DNA of 64,000 nucleotides from JBNFVY01 sp049943335 (GTDB taxonomy: Bacteria > Pseudomonadota > Alphaproteobacteria > Rhodobacterales > Rhodobacteraceae). This document shows, in pieces, positions 60,819 to 64,000 of the stretch. Numbering within the stretch: the first letter of the stretch is position 1; the number at the start of each line of letters is the position of its first letter. The notes below the pieces were generated by a model, which worked only from the letters and a program-made list of their open reading frames with translations, did not search any database and was not told where the DNA came from. The stretch spans positions 35,204 to 99,203 of the forward strand of contig NZ_JBNFVY010000010.1 in the NCBI RefSeq assembly GCF_049943335.1, given 5' to 3'. Made by a program: the position numbers and the translations under genes.

Positions 60819-61904
60819 GTGATTGCGCTGGAAAAACGGCCCAACCCGTCGCGGTTCTGGCAATACGCGACACCTTTGGTCGCCGTGCTGGCGACGATGA
60901 TCGCGGGCGGCGCGCTGTTTGCGTTTCTGGGCAAGGATCCGTTCGAAGCGATCCGAACAATCTTTTGGGACCCGCTATTTTCCGAACAGTTCGCCAGCTA
61001 TTCGCGCCCCCAATTGCTGGTCAAGGCCGGCCCGCTGATCCTGATCGCAATCGGCCTGTCGGTAGGGTTCCGGGCCGGGGTTTGGAACATTGGGGCCGAA
61101 GGCCAGTATATCATTGGGGCGATTTGCGGGGCCGGTGTCGCGCTGGCGCTCTACCCCATGGAAAGCCGTCTGGTTTTCCCACTCATGGTCGCTGCCGGGG
61201 CGCTCGGGGGCTGGGCCTGGGCGATGATCCCGGCCATTCTCAAGGTCAGGTTCAACACCAACGAAATTCTGGTTTCTCTGCTACTTGTATACGTTGCCGA
61301 ACAACTACTGGCGTCGATGGCCCTCGGGCTGATGCGCAACCCAGACGGGGGTGGCTTTCCCGGCAGCCGCAATCTGCAGCAGTACCCGTCGGCCGCGAAC
61401 CTGGAGCTGATGGCGAACACAGGGATGCACTGGGGCGTGGTAGCGGCCATGATCGCAGTGATCTTTGCCTATGTCCTGTTTGCACGCCACATGCGCGGAT
61501 TTCATATTCGTGTCGCCGGTGACGCACCGCGCGCTGCGCGCTTTGCCGGGGTAAATCCGGCACGACTGATCCTGTTCTGTCTTGGCACCTCGGGCGCATT
61601 GGCCGGCATGGCGGGGTTGTTCGAGGTTGCGGGACCAGCAGGCCAGATCAGCATCGATTTCAACTCGGGCTACGGGTTTACCGCGATCATCGTGGCTTTT
61701 CTTGGCCGCCTGAATCCCTTTGGCATCCTGCTGGCGGGTCTTTTGATGGCCCTGACCTACATCGGTGGGGAACTGGCGCAGTTCATGCTGGGCCTGCCAT
61801 CTGCCGCGATCCAACTGTTCCAGGGGATGCTGCTGTTTTTCCTGCTGGGCTTTGACGTGCTGGCAAATTACCGCATCCGCGTTGGCAAACGAGAGGTCAC
61901 CTGA
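60819..61904 (+). CDS. Purine ABC transporter, permease 1
   Basis: 361 residues, about nine to ten hydrophobic helices. The BPD_transp_2 signature region FRAGVWNIGAEGQYIIGAICG and the later RVAGDAPRAARFAGVNPARLIL identify a NupP-like permease of the BMP group. The GTG start at 60819 has GGAG 8-11 bases upstream. Its stop shares one base with the start of the second permease (TGATG). Confidence 0.9.
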   Translation: MIALEKRPNPSRFWQYATPLVAVLATMIAGGALFAFLGKDPFEAIRTIFWDPLFSEQFASYSRPQLLVKAGPLILIAIGLSVGFRAGVWNIGAEGQYIIGAICGAGVALALYPMESRLVFPLMVAAGALGGWAWAMIPAILKVRFNTNEILVSLLLVYVAEQLLASMALGLMRNPDGGGFPGSRNLQQYPSAANLELMANTGMHWGVVAAMIAVIFAYVLFARHMRGFHIRVAGDAPRAARFAGVNPARLILFCLGTSGALAGMAGLFEVAGPAGQISIDFNSGYGFTAIIVAFLGRLNPFGILLAGLLMALTYIGGELAQFMLGLPSAAIQLFQGMLLFFLLGFDVLANYRIRVGKREVT

Positions 61905-62827
61905 TGGGCTCGATCGATCCAATTCTCTTGCTTGCGGCGCTAATGGTTGCGTCAACGCCGATCTTGCTGGCCGCCATTGGCGAAATGGTGGTCGAGCGCG
62001 CGGGCATTTTGAACCTGGGCGTCGAAGGCATGATGATCACCGGTGCGATCTGTGGCTTTGCGACGGCCGTAGAAACCGGATCACCGGCGCTCGGCTTTGT
62101 GGCCGCGGCGGTTGGTGGGGCCTTGCTCAGCCAATTGTTCGGGGTGCTGACACAGATCCTGCTGTCGAACCAGGTGGCAACCGGCTTGGCGCTGACCATG
62201 GTCGGGCTGGGAATATCGGCGCTGATGGGGCAGGACTATGTGGGTATCAAACCACCCCCCACTGCTGATCTGCACATCCCGCTGTTGGGCGACATACCAG
62301 TGCTGGGACCGATCCTGTTCCAGCACAACGTGATGGTTTATCTTTCGCTTGCCTTGGTCGCGGCTGTCTGGGCGACGCTGAAATACACGCGGGCCGGTCT
62401 GATCCTGCGCGCTGTTGGCGAAAGCCACGATGCGGCGCATGCGCTTGGTTACAAAGTGGTGCGCATTCGTCTGGCCGCTATTGCCTTTGGCGGGGCCTGC
62501 GCCGGGCTGGGGGGCGCCTGCATCAGCTTGATCCGCGTTCCGCAATGGACCGAAGGCATGACCGCCGGCGCTGGCTGGATTGCGCTGGCCATCGTCGTCT
62601 TTGCAAGCTGGAAGGCATGGCGAGTTCTGATCGGTGCTTACCTTTTCGGCGGCATCACGGTGCTGCAATTGAACCTGCAGGCCGCGGGCGCCAAGGTCCC
62701 GGTCGCGTTGCTGTCGATGTCTCCATATATCATCACGATACTGGTCCTCGTCATCATTTCCGCCCGGCGCAAACGGGGCTCGGACGCCCCTGCGGCGCTC
62801 GGCCGGATTTTCCATGCCTCGCAATGA
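61904..62827 (+). CDS. Purine ABC transporter, permease 2
   Basis: 307 residues, about nine helices. The NupQ-like partner of permease 1, with GEMVVERAGILNLGVEGMMITGA near the N-terminus and VGESHDAAHALGYKVVRIRL in the cytoplasmic loop that contacts the ATPase. The two permeases form a heterodimeric channel. The binding-protein gene follows after 37 bases. Confidence 0.91.
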   Translation: MGSIDPILLLAALMVASTPILLAAIGEMVVERAGILNLGVEGMMITGAICGFATAVETGSPALGFVAAAVGGALLSQLFGVLTQILLSNQVATGLALTMVGLGISALMGQDYVGIKPPPTADLHIPLLGDIPVLGPILFQHNVMVYLSLALVAAVWATLKYTRAGLILRAVGESHDAAHALGYKVVRIRLAAIAFGGACAGLGGACISLIRVPQWTEGMTAGAGWIALAIVVFASWKAWRVLIGAYLFGGITVLQLNLQAAGAKVPVALLSMSPYIITILVLVIISARRKRGSDAPAALGRIFHASQ

Positions 62828-62864
62828 GGCCAAACCAAACCTGTCTGCATCTGGGAGATCAATC

Positions 62865-63950
62865 ATGAAACGCAGAACTCTGCTCGCGGCCGCGGCCTCG
62901 GCTCTTGCCATAACAACCGGCGCGTCCTTCGCCGAAAGCCACGGCGGCACGGTCAAGGCCGGCTTCATCTATGTGGGCCCCGTCGGCGATGGCGGCTGGA
63001 CCTATGAACACAACCAGGGGCGATTGGCGGTCGAGGAAGAATTCGGCGATGCGGTTGAAACAGTCTACCAGGAAAACGTGCCCGAAGGCGCCGATGCCGA
63101 ACGCGCGCTGACGCAGATGGCACTGTCAGGCGCTGACATCATCTTTACGACATCCTTCGGCTACATGGACCCGACGATCAACGTCGCAGCCAAGTTCCCG
63201 GACGTAAAGTTCGAGCACGCCACAGGCTTCAAGCGCGCCGACAACGTCAGCACCTATTCGGCCCGCTTTTACGAAGGGCGCGCGGTGCAGGGCACGATCG
63301 CCGGGCACATGACCAAATCCAACAAGATCGGCTACATCGGATCCTTCCCCATTCCCGAGGTGATCCGCGGCATCAACAGCGCCTACATCCACGCCAAGAA
63401 AGTGAACCCGGATATCGAATTCAGTGTGGTCTGGGCCTACACATGGTTCGATCCGGCAAAAGAAGCCGACGCGGCCCAGGCGCTGATCGAACAAGGGGCA
63501 GACGTGATCTTGCAGCACACTGATTCCACGGCGCCCCAGGCCGCGGCACAGAAGGCCGGCAACGTGATCACCTTTGGCCAGGCGTCTGACATGGCCGAAT
63601 ACGCGCCTCAGCCGCGCGTTTCGTCGATCATCGACAACTGGGCGCCCTACTACATCGAGCGCGTGAAGGCCGTCATGGACGGCACATGGGAAAGCACGGA
63701 CACCTGGGACGGCATCGGGCCGGGCATGGTCGGCATTGGCGAAATTTCGGATGCCGTTCCGCAAGACGTGAAGGCCGCTGCACTAGAGCTGAAGAGCAAG
63801 ATCGCCTCGGGCGAATATCATCCTTTCACCGGGCCACTGAACAAGCAGGACGGCAGCGCCTGGCTGGCCGAAGGCGAAGTTGCCGACGACGGCACTCTTC
63901 TGGGGATGAATTTTTACGTCGAAGGCCTGACCGGCGACATTCCGAACTGA
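62865..63950 (+). CDS. BMP-family purine-binding lipoprotein-like/periplasmic protein
   Basis: 361 residues. GGGAGA precedes the ATG at 62865. The N-terminus MKRRTLLAAAASALAITTGASFA is a cleaved signal peptide without a lipobox cysteine, so it is a free periplasmic protein. The family motifs of BmpA/PnrA nucleoside-binding proteins are present: FIYVGPVGDGGWTYEHNQGR, ADIIFTTSFGYMDPTINVA, KIGYIGSFPIPEVIRGINS and VWAYTWFDPAKEADAAQALI. With xdhABC upstream, xanthine, hypoxanthine or a purine nucleoside is the likely ligand. It is the last gene of the operon within the window. Confidence 0.91.
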   Translation: MKRRTLLAAAASALAITTGASFAESHGGTVKAGFIYVGPVGDGGWTYEHNQGRLAVEEEFGDAVETVYQENVPEGADAERALTQMALSGADIIFTTSFGYMDPTINVAAKFPDVKFEHATGFKRADNVSTYSARFYEGRAVQGTIAGHMTKSNKIGYIGSFPIPEVIRGINSAYIHAKKVNPDIEFSVVWAYTWFDPAKEADAAQALIEQGADVILQHTDSTAPQAAAQKAGNVITFGQASDMAEYAPQPRVSSIIDNWAPYYIERVKAVMDGTWESTDTWDGIGPGMVGIGEISDAVPQDVKAAALELKSKIASGEYHPFTGPLNKQDGSAWLAEGEVADDGTLLGMNFYVEGLTGDIPN

Positions 63951-64000
63951 CCGGGCGGGACGTATCTTTGAAACACTGACAGGCAGCGGCGCGGGGACAA

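Noticed and set aside
1..64000. tRNA, rRNA, CRISPR, transposase, phage genes
   Set aside because: Looked for in all gaps; no cloverleaf, repeat array, terminal inverted repeat or transposase motif was recognised.

Overview
The window reads as chromosomal DNA of a marine-type alphaproteobacterium of the order Rhodobacterales (Roseobacter group). The reasons are the high GC content, the dense operons with many 4-bp ATGA/TTGA start-stop overlaps, and lineage-typical content: a Hint-domain protein, a SPOR protein, TRAP and BMP-type transporters, class II NrdJ, a HisG/HisZ/HisS block, and the ligase/exonuclease repair pair. No tRNA, rRNA, CRISPR array, insertion sequence or prophage gene was seen.

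Layout. 1-4.3 kb: fatty-acid beta-oxidation (5'-truncated thiolase, small unknown protein, FadJ-type multifunctional protein, hotdog thioesterase). 4.3-8.3 kb: accessory genes (Hint-domain protein without its usual nucleophile, sulfotransferase, membrane protein resembling an M48 peptidase without HExxH, SPOR protein). 8.4-12.9 kb: minus-strand nucleoside-salvage operon cdd-deoA-deoB-add-upp. 13.1-17.5 kb: malic enzyme and propionyl-CoA synthetase. 17.6-20.5 kb: hybrid histidine kinase overlapping an AAA+ response regulator that lacks the sigma-54 contact loop. 20.5-24.6 kb: NAD kinase, glyA with a strong terminator, and small genes. 24.8-27.4 kb: ATP-dependent DNA ligase and its exonuclease. 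27.4-30.5 kb: proXWV-type betaine transporter.

31.1-36.0 kb is the most interesting part. A near-complete ykkC (guanidine-I) riboswitch precedes a NitT/TauT-type ABC transporter, an arginase-family enzyme best explained as a Ni-dependent guanidine hydrolase (GdmH type), a protein with an extremely His-rich N-terminus, and a 52-residue membrane peptide with an HLHIH loop. I infer a self-contained guanidine import and hydrolysis operon with its own metal-handling proteins, in place of the HypA/HypB-like partners known from cyanobacteria.

36.6-42.6 kb: GntR/FCD regulator and a TRAP transporter / gamma-glutamyltransferase / TauE operon, with a GntR-like double operator upstream. 43.0-54.0 kb: housekeeping genes (nrdJ, DUF1489, hisG-hisZ-hisS, slyX, lipoprotein, dnaE). 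54.5-64.0 kb: a tightly coupled purine operon in which xanthine dehydrogenase (xdhABC) is translationally linked to a nucleobase/nucleoside ABC transporter of the BMP type. Together with the deo operon this gives the cell both salvage and catabolic routes for purines and nucleosides. Guanidine, betaine, TRAP substrates and purines point to scavenging of dissolved organic nitrogen.
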